Shown piece after piece: positions 9,597 to 17,271 of a stretch of 42,853 nucleotides of DNA. Within the stretch, counting starts at the first letter, position 1. Each line of letters begins with the position of its first letter. The DNA comes from Streptomyces aureus (GTDB lineage: Bacteria > Actinomycetota > Actinomycetes > Streptomycetales > Streptomycetaceae): assembly GCF_001418135.1 (NCBI RefSeq), contig NZ_LIPQ01000096.1:1-42853 (forward strand), written 5' to 3'. Below the pieces are notes generated by a model, which saw only the letters and a list, made by a program, of their open reading frames with translations, did not search any database and was not told where the DNA came from. Made by a program: the position numbers and the translations under genes.

Positions 9597-10610
9597 GTGC
9601 AGAACCCCCGCTACGCGCTCCTCTCCGGCTCGTACGCCGTCGCCCTCTGCAAGGACGTCGACGGCCTGTACGGGGAGCCCGTGCCGGTGCCACCCGTGCG
9701 CTACGAGCTCCGCGGCTGCGAGCCGCGCGGGGAGCTCGCCAGGGCCGTCACCGAGGCGCTCGTGGAGGGCACGGCGCCGCTCGGCACGCTGGACGTGGAG
9801 GTTCCCGACGGCCTGTGGCGGCTCGAAGGGGTCCGCGTCCTCGGCGCGCGCGGAGACGCCGTGACCGTCGAGACCACGGGCGGCCCGCGCCGACGGCCCC
9901 ACGGCTCGCATCCGGCCCGCTGCGCGAACCTGATACGGATCTCGCCCGAACCGCCGCCGGAGGTCACGCACACCGAGGTCACCTTCCGCGGCTGCTCCCC
10001 GCGCGGGGCGCTGCGCGACGCGCTCGCCGCCGGGGCGGAGGAGTTCGGGACGGTCGACTACCGCGTCCTGGCCTGGGTGGGGGATCTGCACGACGGCGGC
10101 GAGGCGGGCCGCGTCACCGGCTGGGACACCTCGGCCGACCACCGCGGCCTGGTCGACCTGACCGTGGCCTTCCCCCGCGCGCGGCTCGTGCCGCCGCAGA
10201 CCCGCGAGGTCTGGGACCTGTTCTTCGGCGGCAGGCCCGCCGAGCCCGGTACCTGGCGGCGGTTCACCGGTGCGGCGCGCGGCGAGTGGCTGAGACAGGC
10301 CGTCCGTCGGCCGCACGGCGCCCCGGAGATCACCCCGGGGGCCACGTACGACCTCGACGGGACCGATGTCGTCGACGAGACGTCGTTCCTGTGCGCCCTC
10401 GGGGAGGCGGTGTACGGCCCCGGCCGCGGGCCCGGTGGTGAGGCCGGGGTGTTCGGGGAGGAGTGGGCGGGCATCACGCTCGTCTGGCACCGGGCCGACG
10501 TGGCCCGCGCCTGCCTGGGTGTCCAGCCGTGGCTCGGACACCGTCCCGCGACCTTCGAGGAGCTGACCGACGCCCTCAGGAAGGCGGGGACACGGCTCGT
10601 CCTCGACTGA
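9597..10610 (+). CDS. Barstar-domain protein with duplicated N-terminal module
   Basis: 337-residue soluble protein. The C-terminal 90 residues or so (from about 248) match the barstar RNase-inhibitor pattern: a Y-D-L-D-G strand, DETSFLCALGEAVYGPG helix, an LVWHRADVARACLG segment and a final helix and strand FEELTDALRKAGTRLVL. The N-terminal 200 residues contain an internal repeat centred on RGCEPRGEL (39-47) and RGCSPRGAL (131-139) that I cannot assign. It starts with GTG immediately after the YccF stop. No ribonuclease gene is adjacent, so its partner is unknown. The 3' end overlaps the convergent permease gene by 35 bases. Confidence 0.75.
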   Translation: MQNPRYALLSGSYAVALCKDVDGLYGEPVPVPPVRYELRGCEPRGELARAVTEALVEGTAPLGTLDVEVPDGLWRLEGVRVLGARGDAVTVETTGGPRRRPHGSHPARCANLIRISPEPPPEVTHTEVTFRGCSPRGALRDALAAGAEEFGTVDYRVLAWVGDLHDGGEAGRVTGWDTSADHRGLVDLTVAFPRARLVPPQTREVWDLFFGGRPAEPGTWRRFTGAARGEWLRQAVRRPHGAPEITPGATYDLDGTDVVDETSFLCALGEAVYGPGRGPGGEAGVFGEEWAGITLVWHRADVARACLGVQPWLGHRPATFEELTDALRKAGTRLVLD

Positions 10611-11814
10611 TCGCCCACGCCACCACGCCCGCGGCGACCACCCCGGACCCCGCGAGGACGGCGCCGAGCGGCAGCGCGAAGGCGAGGGCCGCGCACCCGG
10701 CGAGCCCGAGCGCGGCGAGCGGCCGGCGCGCGGGTCCCAGGGTCCAGGCGGAGGCGTTCGCGATGCCGTAGTAGACGAGCACCCCGAAGGACGAGAAACC
10801 GATCGCGCCCCGCACGTCCGCCGTCGCCGCGACGACGGCGACCACCGCGCCCACCGCGAGCTCGGCCCGGTGCGGTACCTGGAAACGGGGGTGGACGGCC
10901 GCGAGCGCGGTCGGCAGGTAGGCGTCCCTGGCCATCGCGAGGGTCGTACGGGACACCCCGAGGATCAGCGAGAGCAGCGAGCCGAGGGCGGCGACGGCCG
11001 CGCCCACCGCGACCACCGGCACCAGCCACGCGGCGCCCGCCGCCCGGGCGGTGTCCGTCAGCGGCGCGGGGGAGACGGCGAGGGCCTCGGGGCCGAGGAC
11101 GGTGAGCACGCTGACCGCGACGAGCGCGTAGACGGCGAGCGCGATGCCCAGCGCGAGGGGCACGGCCCGGGGGATCGTCCGGGCCGGGTCGCGGACCTCC
11201 TCGCCGAGGGTGGCGATGCGCGCGTACCCCGCGAATGCGAAGAAGAGCAAACCCGCGGCCTGCAGAACCCCGCTGGCGGTGAGCTCCGCGCCGAGGGGGA
11301 GCGGGTTCGTCCCGCCGGCCCCGAGGCCGACCGCGGCGACCGCGGCGAGGACCGCGAGGACGATCCCCACGATCACCCGGGTGAGCAGTGCCGACTTCTG
11401 AACTCCCCCGTAGTTGACGGCCGTCAGGGCCACCACGGCGGCCACCGCCACCGCGTGCGCGTGCTCCGGCCACACGTACGCGCCGACGGTCAGCGCCATC
11501 GCCGCGCAGGAGGCCGTCTTGCCGACCACGAACGCCCAGCCGGCGAGGTACCCCCAGAACGATCCGAGGCATTCGCGACCGTACACATAGGTGCCACCCG
11601 AACTCGGGTACCGGGCCGCGAGCCGAGCCGAGGCCATGGCGTTGCAGTACGCGACGACGGCGGCGATCCCGAGCGCGAGAAGCAGCCCGCCCCCGGACCC
11701 GACGGCCGCCGCGGCGGGCCCGAGGGCGACGAAGATCCCGGCCCCGACCATGGCACCGAGCCCGATCACGACCGCGTCGAAGACACCGAAGGACCGGCGC
11801 AGCTCAGCACTCAT
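10576..11814 (-). CDS. APC-superfamily amino acid permease
   Basis: 412-residue polytopic transporter with about 12 membrane segments. It starts with the family signature LRRSFGVFDAVVIGLGAMVGAGIFVALGP, the glycine-rich unwound first helix that binds the substrate backbone. YPSSGGTYVYGRE and the FFAFAGYARIATLGEEVRDPARTIPRA segment after TM6 are also typical of the APC family. ATG 11814 is chosen over an upstream extension because the family signature begins there. It lies 10 bases downstream of alkB on the same strand, so it may be the last gene of an ogt-alkB-permease transcript. Substrate unknown. Confidence 0.86.
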   Translation of the reverse strand: MSAELRRSFGVFDAVVIGLGAMVGAGIFVALGPAAAAVGSGGGLLLALGIAAVVAYCNAMASARLAARYPSSGGTYVYGRECLGSFWGYLAGWAFVVGKTASCAAMALTVGAYVWPEHAHAVAVAAVVALTAVNYGGVQKSALLTRVIVGIVLAVLAAVAAVGLGAGGTNPLPLGAELTASGVLQAAGLLFFAFAGYARIATLGEEVRDPARTIPRAVPLALGIALAVYALVAVSVLTVLGPEALAVSPAPLTDTARAAGAAWLVPVVAVGAAVAALGSLLSLILGVSRTTLAMARDAYLPTALAAVHPRFQVPHRAELAVGAVVAVVAATADVRGAIGFSSFGVLVYYGIANASAWTLGPARRPLAALGLAGCAALAFALPLGAVLAGSGVVAAGVVAWAISRGRAVSPPS

Positions 11815-11824
11815 GCGCCGCAGC

Positions 11825-12514
11825 CTAGGCCCTGTCGTCAAACTCCCGTCGTCGCCCCAAGGGGCGCGGAGGGGAGTGCGGCGACAGGGCCGGGAGCCCC
11901 GTCTCCCGCAGGGTGATGTTGAGTCGCCCGGCGAGCCCGAGTGCGGGATCGGCCGTACCCGGCCGGACCTTCGGCACCCCGTGATGGACCCACCGCGAGG
12001 CCCCGCCGAACACGAACAGATCACCGGAGGCCAGCTCGACGTCCTGGTACGGCCGTCCCCGGCTCTCCTCGTTGCCGAAGCGGAACACGCACCGGTCCCC
12101 GAGGCTCAGCGACACCACCGGCGCGCCCGAACGCTCCTCGCGGTCCTGGTGCATGCCCATCCGCGCCCCCGGCGCGTAGAAGTTCACGAGCGCGGTGTCG
12201 GGAGTGAACCCGCCGTCGTCCCCGTACGCCTCGACGAGCGCCTCCCGGCCCAGGCCCACGAGCCAGTCGGGAAACGGAACCCCGACGGAGTCGAGATAGC
12301 GGTACGGCACCCACTGCCGGCCCAGGCACAGCGACCGCACCGACATGACCCCGCCTCCGGGCAGCACGGTCTGCCGGTACGGCACCGGCCCCCGCCCCCA
12401 CTCCCGGCAGGCGTCCACCAACTCCCGCTGCCGTGCGAGCGGGAGCCACGCGGGCACGTGCACCGCGCCGGGCGCGACCGTCGTCCGCTCGCGGGGAAAC
12501 AGCCCCTCGGTCAC
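11825..12514 (-). CDS. alkB: AlkB-type 2-oxoglutarate/Fe(II) dioxygenase (alkylated DNA repair)
   Basis: Oxidatively demethylates 1-methyladenine and 3-methylcytosine in DNA using Fe(II) and 2-oxoglutarate. The 229-residue protein has the NFYAPGARMGMHQDREE strand with the iron ligands His122 and Asp124, the distal His178 (SRWVHHGVPKV), and the RLNITLR motif (197-203), matching RxNxTxR for 2-oxoglutarate and substrate binding. The GTG start overlaps the ogt stop by four bases (GTGA), so the two repair genes are coupled. The C-terminal 25 residues are Pro/Arg-rich and unlikely to be part of the fold. Confidence 0.93.
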   Translation of the reverse strand: MTEGLFPRERTTVAPGAVHVPAWLPLARQRELVDACREWGRGPVPYRQTVLPGGGVMSVRSLCLGRQWVPYRYLDSVGVPFPDWLVGLGREALVEAYGDDGGFTPDTALVNFYAPGARMGMHQDREERSGAPVVSLSLGDRCVFRFGNEESRGRPYQDVELASGDLFVFGGASRWVHHGVPKVRPGTADPALGLAGRLNITLRETGLPALSPHSPPRPLGRRREFDDRA

Positions 12515-13008
12515 ACCGGGGCTCCCTCCAGGCCGAGGAGCCGCTCCTTGCGGTCGACCCCCGCGGCGTACCCGCGCAGACCGCCGTCGGCTCCGATCAC
12601 CCGGTGGCAGGGCCGCACCACGAGCAGCGGATTGCGCCCGATCGCGGTCCCCACGGCCCGTACACCCGCGCCCGGGGAGCCGACCCGCCGGGCGATCTCG
12701 CCGTACGAGACGGTCGTGCCGTACGGGATCTCCTCCAGCGCCCGCCAGACGCGCCGCTGGAACTCGGTCCCGGCGCCGCCGTCGAGCGGCAGGTCGAACC
12801 GGTCGCGCCGCCCGGCGAAGTACTCACCGAGCTGCCCGGCGACCTCGGTGAAGGCCTCGGGCGCCAGGGTCCACCCGCCCTCGACCTCGACGGCGCCCTT
12901 CTGGCCCGGCAGGGACAGTGAGCGCAGCACGGCACGGCCCCCTTCGGCGAGCCGCCCGACAAGCAGCATCTCGCCCAGGGGGCCGTCGACGTACGCGTAC
13001 ACGGTCAT
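12511..13008 (-). CDS. ogt: Methylated-DNA--[protein]-cysteine S-methyltransferase
   Basis: Suicide repair protein that transfers methyl groups from O6-methylguanine to its own cysteine. The active-site motif RPCHRVIG places the acceptor at Cys134. The wing-helix region RRVWRALEEIPYGTTVSYGEIA and GVRAVGTAIGRNP, with the arginine finger, is intact. 165 residues from ATG 13008, which has GAGGAAC just upstream; an in-frame extension to 13098 lacks homology. It is coupled to alkB, giving a compact alkylation-repair unit. No Ada-type regulatory domain is present. Confidence 0.94.
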   Translation of the reverse strand: MTVYAYVDGPLGEMLLVGRLAEGGRAVLRSLSLPGQKGAVEVEGGWTLAPEAFTEVAGQLGEYFAGRRDRFDLPLDGGAGTEFQRRVWRALEEIPYGTTVSYGEIARRVGSPGAGVRAVGTAIGRNPLLVVRPCHRVIGADGGLRGYAAGVDRKERLLGLEGAPV

Positions 13009-13112
13009 GGCTGGTTCCTCTCCCCGCACGGGTCTTCCACGTCCAGTGTGCGGGGCCCGCCGAGCCTCGGGCCGGCGGTATTCGGACACGAGCCTCACGA
13101 CCCGATACGAGG

Positions 13113-13604
13113 TCAGCGGTAGTTCACGAACTGGATCGCGAAGTCGAAGTCCTTGCCCTTGAGCAGCGCCTGAACGGCCTGCAGGTCGTCCCGGCTCTTC
13201 GAGCTGACCCGCAGCTCGTCACCCTGGACCTGCGCCTTGACGCCCTTGGGGCCCTCGTCGCGGATGGCCTTCGCGACCTTCTTGGCGTTCTCCTGGGAGA
13301 TGCCCTCGGTGACCGACGCGAAGAGCTTGTACTCCTTGCCGGACAGCTGCGGCTCACCCTCGACGTCCAGCGACTTCAGCGAGATGCCCCGCTTGATCAG
13401 CTTGGTCTGGAAGATGTCGAGGATCGCCATGACGCGCTCCTCGCCGTTGGCCTGCATGAGGATCTTCTCGCCCGACCACGAGATCGAGGCGTTGGTTCCC
13501 TTGAAGTCGTAGCGCTGCGAGATCTCCTTCACGGCCTGGTTGAGGGCGTTGTCGACCTCCTGCCGCTCGACCTTGGACACGATGTCGAAACTGGAGTCGG
13601 CCAT
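13113..13604 (-). CDS. yajQ: YajQ family nucleotide-binding protein (UPF0234)
   Basis: 163-residue protein of the YajQ/DUF520 family, two ferredoxin-like domains. Some homologues bind cyclic di-GMP. The start [20 protein letters not shown], followed by QRYDFKG and ending [10 protein letters not shown], is diagnostic. ATG 13604 has AAGGAGCC upstream; a longer frame to 13664 is discarded. It stands alone, with the ogt start 104 bases downstream on the same strand. Confidence 0.92.
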   Translation of the reverse strand: MADSSFDIVSKVERQEVDNALNQAVKEISQRYDFKGTNASISWSGEKILMQANGEERVMAILDIFQTKLIKRGISLKSLDVEGEPQLSGKEYKLFASVTEGISQENAKKVAKAIRDEGPKGVKAQVQGDELRVSSKSRDDLQAVQALLKGKDFDFAIQFVNYR

Positions 13605-13774
13605 GACTCGTGGCTCCTTGCTCGGATGCTTGGGGTACAGCCCAAAGCCTAGGGGGTGAGCCACGGCCCGAACCGCTGATCAACCGGGTGGCGAACCACC
13701 CCCCGGGATCAGGTATTGTTTACGTCGTTGCCACGGAACACCGCCGAAAAGCGGCTCCACGGCAGCGATCTCAT

Positions 13775-13856
13775 GGCGATGTGCCCGAGTGGCCAATGGG
13801 AGCGGACTGTAAATCCGTCGGCTTAGCCTACCCAGGTTCGAATCCTGGCGTCGCCA
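13775..13856 (+). tRNA. tRNA-Tyr (GTA)
   Basis: An 82-base class II tRNA. Acceptor GGCGATG pairs with CGTCGCC, the discriminator is A, the anticodon is GTA in CTGTAAA, there is a long variable arm, and the T-arm is CCAGG-TTCGAAT-CCTGG. CCA is not encoded. A possible -10 (TATTGT, 13714-13719) lies upstream beside a small GGGTGG/CCACCC hairpin (13686-13701), without a clear -35. The 3' part (from 13805) is repeated exactly at 18929-18985, so this gene is the integration target of the island. The left copy is the complete, functional one. Confidence 0.95.
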
Positions 13857-13861
13857 CGCGA
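13805..13861 (+). repeat. attL: left 57-bp direct repeat (tRNA-Tyr 3' end)
   Basis: 57 bases identical to 18929-18985, from the anticodon stem through the tRNA 3' end plus five bases. Integration of a tyrosine-recombinase element rebuilds the tRNA with the element's copy. Consistent with this, the tRNA is complete on this side and the integrase remnant lies about 200 bases inside. Confidence 0.9.
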
Positions 13862-13865
13862 TAAG

Positions 13866-13904
13866 AACGGCCCCTGATCTGCGGAAACGCGATCAGGGGC
13901 CGTT
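13866..13904 (+). terminator. Terminator hairpin after tRNA-Tyr (element-derived)
   Basis: A 14-bp perfect stem (AACGGCCCCTGATC with its complement at 13891-13904) around an 11-base loop, ending in TTT. It lies inside attL and differs from the hairpin at the right junction, so it was probably brought by the element. Confidence 0.8.
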
Positions 13905-14055
13905 TGCGTGTGTAAGTGAGACAAGGGGTCGACTGTCTCGCCCTGTACCGCCCGATCACCCTCTCTACCAGCGTGTCTGGACGGGCTGTGGACGGGAATC
14001 GAGCCCGCCGCGACCGGCTGAGACCGGGGCGCCGGTTAACGGCCGGCGGCGACGC

Positions 14056-14379
14056 TCACCGGTGCTGGTTCAGACGGGCGGAGATCTTGGCGTTCGCGGC
14101 CTCGTCGCCCCCCTTGAGGAACTTCGCGTACACGCGGAAGAGGACCCCCACGGAGTGCCCGGCTCGCGCGGCGACCAGCTGCGGCTCGACGCCGGAACTC
14201 AGCCACGTGGAGACGGCGGCGTGACGAAGGTCATACGGCCGCTTGGCGAGCCTCGTCTCCCGCTCGGCAGGGCTCAGGACGTCCTCACGGGCGCCCGCCC
14301 AGACCTCCCCGTAGCCGCTCTCCTGGACCATGCCGCCCCGGGCGGTCCGGAACAGCCGGCCGTCGGGCCACCAGGCCAT
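14056..14379 (-). pseudogene. Tyrosine recombinase (integrase), C-terminal fragment
   Basis: Only about 100 C-terminal residues of a site-specific integrase remain. Visible are the box II region RPYDLRHAAVSTWL, the AARAGHSVGVLFRVYAKFL region with the GH motif and a candidate nucleophilic Tyr, and the upstream PDGRLFRTARGG strand. The N-terminal DNA-binding domain and the first catalytic Arg (about 280 residues) are missing: upstream the frame loses similarity before residue 5 and meets a stop at 14464-14466. It reads toward attL, 195 bases away, as integrases of tRNA-borne elements usually do. Non-functional. Confidence 0.85.
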
Positions 14380-14477
14380 ACATGGGTCGCAGCACGGTTG
14401 CAGCAGGACGCGGAGGCCTCGGACCGGTTCCGGGGTCTTCTGCGTGTAGATAGCAGCGAGGCGTTACGGTTCGGCGC

Positions 14478-14771
14478 ATGGGGATTCCAAGGTGGGCCGG
14501 TCGCGCGACGGCCGCAGTGGTCGTGGCCGGGGCGTTGATCATTCGGCGTATGCTCCAGGATGCTGCGGCGCAGTCAGAGACCACCTCAGACTCCGGGTAC
14601 GACTGGTCCCAGAACGAGACCAATTGGCACTGGCGTTGCGAGTGCGGCGCCAAGTCTCGTGGCGGCGACATCAAGGCTGAGACGGAGTACAACGCCCAGC
14701 GGCACCAGTGGCGCAAGTGGAGCGCAGGTACGGGGCACCCGATGCCTGAGGTCTATCAGAAACCCTTGTAG
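14478..14771 (+). CDS. Small predicted membrane-anchored protein, unknown
   Basis: 97 residues. One N-terminal hydrophobic helix (about 9-24) after a basic start suggests a signal anchor. The remainder has WHWRCECGAKSRGGD followed by an acidic/aromatic helix with NAQRHQWRKW. The lone CxC pair is insufficient for a classical zinc ribbon. It starts with ATG without a strong Shine-Dalgarno; TACGGT seven bases upstream could be a -10 of a leaderless message. It lies divergent to the integrase remnant. Function not recognised. Confidence 0.5.
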   Translation: MGIPRWAGRATAAVVVAGALIIRRMLQDAAAQSETTSDSGYDWSQNETNWHWRCECGAKSRGGDIKAETEYNAQRHQWRKWSAGTGHPMPEVYQKPL

Positions 14772-14978
14772 ATCGTAGCCGCTAGGGGCTGTCGACGGGC
14801 AACGCTGGAGGCGCTGTTACCGAAGGGGACGAGGGCGGCGCGGTCTCGGTTGCGGTCTCGCTTGCCACCCGTTCCGGGGCTGTCCGCTCGTGTCCACCGG
14901 GGCTTGACAACCCTCGTGACGGTCCGCGGAGCCGACTCCGCAGACGCTCGCGGACGCCCCCGGACCAAGATCGGACAA

Positions 14979-15020
14979 TTCGTAATGCGTAGGTCTCGGG
15001 TTCGAATCCCGAAGGCGGCT
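14979..15020 (+). pseudogene. 3' fragment of tRNA-Thr (CGT)
   Basis: 42 bases corresponding to the anticodon loop (TTCGTAA, anticodon CGT), its 3' stem, the variable loop, T-arm (TCGGG-TTCGAAT-CCCGA) and 3' acceptor strand (AGGCGGC plus T). No matching 5' half lies upstream, so it cannot fold as a tRNA. A T-arm-to-3'-end fragment is what integrase-mediated elements leave as an attachment core, so this looks like the att scar of a different element. Confidence 0.75.
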
Positions 15021-15024
15021 AAGA

Positions 15025-15061
15025 AAAAGGCCGGGCCGGGCGATGTCCGACCTGGCCTTTT
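15025..15061 (+). terminator. Hairpin after the tRNA-Thr fragment
   Basis: AAAAGGCCGGG pairs with CCTGGCCTTTT (one G-T wobble), with additional internal pairing and a T run. It has the form and position of a tRNA terminator, five bases after the fragment, so it travelled with it. Confidence 0.65.
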
Positions 15062-15100
15062 CTGTTGCGCGGAGGGGTGAAGGCCCGAAGGCCTGGCTGC

Positions 15101-15150
15101 CCGAGCCCAGCTACCCGACCCGGGCGCCCGGGTCGGGTAGCTGGGCTCGG
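15101..15150. repeat. Perfect 50-bp palindrome
   Basis: The two 25-base halves are exact reverse complements with no spacer (left half begins CCGAGCCCAGCTACCC, centre CGGGCGCCCG). It sits between the tRNA-Thr fragment and the 3' end of a minus-strand gene. As RNA it would give a very stable hairpin; as DNA it could extrude a cruciform. There is no T run on either side, so a bidirectional Streptomyces-type terminator, a recombination/replication structure, or a protein site are all possible. Confidence 0.9.
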
Positions 15151-15215
15151 TGCCTGCGGTCGGGTGCCCCGGGCGGTCGGGGTCAGTGGGTGAGGCCCGG
15201 CAGACTGATGGAGGG

Positions 15216-15854
15216 TTAGCGGGATGGTGACGCCGACGAATCCCCAGAGACGCCGTCACGACTGCTGTCTGCAGAGTCTTCGGAGACCGCGACCGCCTCG
15301 CCTCGTCGCATCGTGCCATTGACCCGCTCTTCCCCCTCCCCCGTGATGAGTCGGCGCATCCACCATCGAGCGAACTCGCTTCGGGAAACGAGGCGCAGGC
15401 CGATGGTCATGTACGGGATCAGGAAGACCGGGGCGAAGGCACCGATCAGCAGCATGACGAAGCCGACACCAGCAATTTGAGTTACTTGCTTGGCCAGGTC
15501 CGGGGATGGGAGCCGTTCGGTGGTGGCCAGCCAACGAATCAAACTGACCTCTGCCCAAACGTGCAACACGGCCAAAACGCCCCATGCCAGACCGAAGCAC
15601 ACCTCAAGAAACCTTGCGAACGGAATTTGCCGAACCGGCCGCCTCCGGGGAGGATCTTCGTGATCCGGACTCTCGGTGCCATTATTGGTGATTCGAGCCA
15701 GCGCTGTTCTGACCTCGTGGTCGACTGTCGGCCCTTTGGTGGCAACGAAGACGTTCGAGAGCTTCGTCGCCTCAGCCCAACCAAGCAGCAAGATGATGGG
15801 GATGACTGTCACCATTGCTGAGGCGAACTCTTCGGTCATCTCATAAGTGTTCAT
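15216..15854 (-). CDS. Predicted membrane protein of the island, unknown
   Basis: 212 residues from ATG 15854 (MNTYEMTEEF); an in-frame ATG at 15866 is an alternative. Three hydrophobic segments are visible: near residues 10-27 (AMVTVIPIILLLGWAEA), 80-100 (FLEVCFGLAWGVLAVLHVW) and 122-150 (QVTQIAGVGFVMLLIGAFAPVFLIPYMTIGL). A charged linker follows the first, and the C-terminal tail is Ser/Asp/Glu-rich and cytoplasmic-looking. Codon use is relaxed relative to the chromosome, supporting transfer. No family recognised. The 3' end is followed by the 50-bp palindrome. Confidence 0.6.
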   Translation of the reverse strand: MNTYEMTEEFASAMVTVIPIILLLGWAEATKLSNVFVATKGPTVDHEVRTALARITNNGTESPDHEDPPRRRPVRQIPFARFLEVCFGLAWGVLAVLHVWAEVSLIRWLATTERLPSPDLAKQVTQIAGVGFVMLLIGAFAPVFLIPYMTIGLRLVSRSEFARWWMRRLITGEGEERVNGTMRRGEAVAVSEDSADSSRDGVSGDSSASPSR

Positions 15855-16058
15855 CACGCCCCCCATGAACTCGGCTGCCCCATCAGGAAGGTAGCGGATG
15901 CTCCGCAGCGACTCGCCGATGGGCGTGCTTGTTTCTTGAGATGCCCCAGAGTCTGTAGCCGGCCGCGCGGGACAGCACCCGCCGCCGAGCAACACTGAAC
16001 AGCCGAGTAAGTGCTGGTAGAGACCCCGGCCATCGCGGTGGTGGCCCCTGACGCCTGA

Positions 16059-16475
16059 TCACCACAGGAGGGATGGAACCTGTTGTGTCAGGTCTGCCTC
16101 GCCAAGACTGTCAGCCATCTCCTGGGCTTCGCGAAGTCGCTGCTCTACGGGGCCCCAGTCGTCCTCGTAGCGCCTGAAGATCAATGCAGACGAGGGCCTA
16201 CGCACATAACGATCGCCGCGTCGGGCGCCGAACCAAAATTCGATGGTGGCTGTCAGGCCGAGCGCGTCCGGGATGATGGCGAGACCCACCAGGCGTGTTA
16301 TTGGGTCATCGTCCGGCCCGGTGCTGTATGACCATTCAAGGGCCCCATGACGATCGCCTCCACGGTTGATCGTCCTGTAGCGGGACCGATCGGGTACCTT
16401 GCCGTACTGCATGTGCGGAGCGGCAAAATCAAACCAGTCCTCGAATATGTGTTCCCTGGCGGATCCATCGGTCAT
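16059..16475 (-). CDS. Unknown island protein, second gene of a coupled pair
   Basis: 138 residues from ATG 16475 (MTDGSAREHIFEDWFDFAAPHMQ). The start overlaps the stop of the upstream gene (ATGA), so the two are translationally coupled and probably act together. Soluble, rich in aromatic and charged residues (EFWFGARRGDRYVRR, FRRYEDDWGPVEQRLREAQEMAD), with a C-terminal amphipathic helix. No motif is recognised. Pair architecture and mobile context would fit a toxin-antitoxin, immunity or defence module, but nothing in the sequence demonstrates this. Confidence 0.6.
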   Translation of the reverse strand: MTDGSAREHIFEDWFDFAAPHMQYGKVPDRSRYRTINRGGDRHGALEWSYSTGPDDDPITRLVGLAIIPDALGLTATIEFWFGARRGDRYVRRPSSALIFRRYEDDWGPVEQRLREAQEMADSLGEADLTQQVPSLLW

Positions 16476-16900
16476 GCCAGCACGACCTCCCACTTGGACA
16501 GAATCGACTTGGGTTCGAACCCTGCCAGAAGAATGTATTCGATCCCCAGTCCCCACCAAATAAATCGCGGCCCAGCCACGGTCTCCAGCGAGCGAGGGTC
16601 CAAGACGAGGGCGAAGGGTCTCTCTAGGGCAACACCTGGCAGCTCCAGATTGCTGATGACCTGGTCAGGCGGATAGGGCGTCGGCGTGGTGTAGATCTCT
16701 CGCGTGGTCCCGAGCCGGAACGTCGACAGGTCGGTCAGACTGCAGTACCGAAGAAGCACCCGACCGCCCAGCTCCCGCCCGATCTCATCCCCATTGCGAA
16801 CTGGTAGGTCCTCGATTGGCGTATCGGGCGGCGCTATGTTGCGATGCCCGATCATCTGGGCGTCGATGTTGGTCGCCAGCAGGCTGACATGTATACCCAT
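16472..16900 (-). CDS. Unknown island protein, first gene of a coupled pair
   Basis: 142 residues from ATG 16900, which has a very strong GGAGGAGGG ribosome-binding site. MGIHVSLLATNIDAQMIGHR opens with a beta-strand-like segment. The rest is mixed alpha/beta with no membrane segment beyond a short hydrophobic patch (FIWWGLGIEYILLAGF). The downstream gene overlaps it by four bases. No family recognised. GC and third positions are lower than in the flanking chromosome. Confidence 0.62.
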   Translation of the reverse strand: MGIHVSLLATNIDAQMIGHRNIAPPDTPIEDLPVRNGDEIGRELGGRVLLRYCSLTDLSTFRLGTTREIYTTPTPYPPDQVISNLELPGVALERPFALVLDPRSLETVAGPRFIWWGLGIEYILLAGFEPKSILSKWEVVLA

Positions 16901-17176
16901 GCGATCACCCTCCTCCTCCAGCGTTGCAGTGGCTGCAGATGATCGCATTCTGGCTCAGAACTCCCTCCACAACGCGGTGTGCCGACTGGCGGCTTCATGG
17001 TCACGCCGTCCGGGGCGGCGGCCGGCCGTGGGCAGCGTCAGGCCCTCGCCAGCATCACTCGTTGTCCTGGTCTTTGTCCTGTGCGCTGGTGGACGCCAGG
17101 GTTCATCGCCGTCCGTGCACTCGGCTGAGCCGTTACGAGAACGGTGGTGAACGCCCGCGAACAGCCACGCGGACAG

Positions 17177-17232
17177 TTGGAAAGCGTGTTGGGAGCAACC
17201 CCTCACGAGTTCGAATCTCGTATCCTCCGCCA
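17177..17232 (+). pseudogene. 3' fragment of tRNA-Ser (GGA)
   Basis: 56 bases: anticodon loop TTGGAAA (anticodon GGA), 3' anticodon stem GCGTG, a class II variable arm (TTGGGAGCAACCCC), T-arm ACGAG-TTCGAAT-CTCGT, acceptor strand ATCCTCC and G-CCA. The bases upstream do not complete the anticodon stem (CACGC would be expected) and no D-arm or 5' acceptor is present. It is thus a 3' tRNA fragment of the type used as an integration core, from a tRNA other than tRNA-Tyr. Confidence 0.8.
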
Positions 17233-17235
17233 GCT

Positions 17236-17271
17236 CGAAGGGCCGGACCGCGAAGGCGGCCCGGCCCTTCG
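17236..17271 (+). terminator. Hairpin after the tRNA-Ser fragment
   Basis: CGAAGGGCCGG at 17236-17246 pairs perfectly with CCGGCCCTTCG at 17261-17271 across a 14-base loop. It is placed four bases after the fragment's CCA, as a tRNA terminator would be. Confidence 0.7.

Noticed and set aside
13686-13701. GGGTGG/CCACCC hairpin upstream of tRNA-Tyr as a terminator
   Set aside because: Short stem without T run and overlapping the likely tRNA promoter; not convincing.
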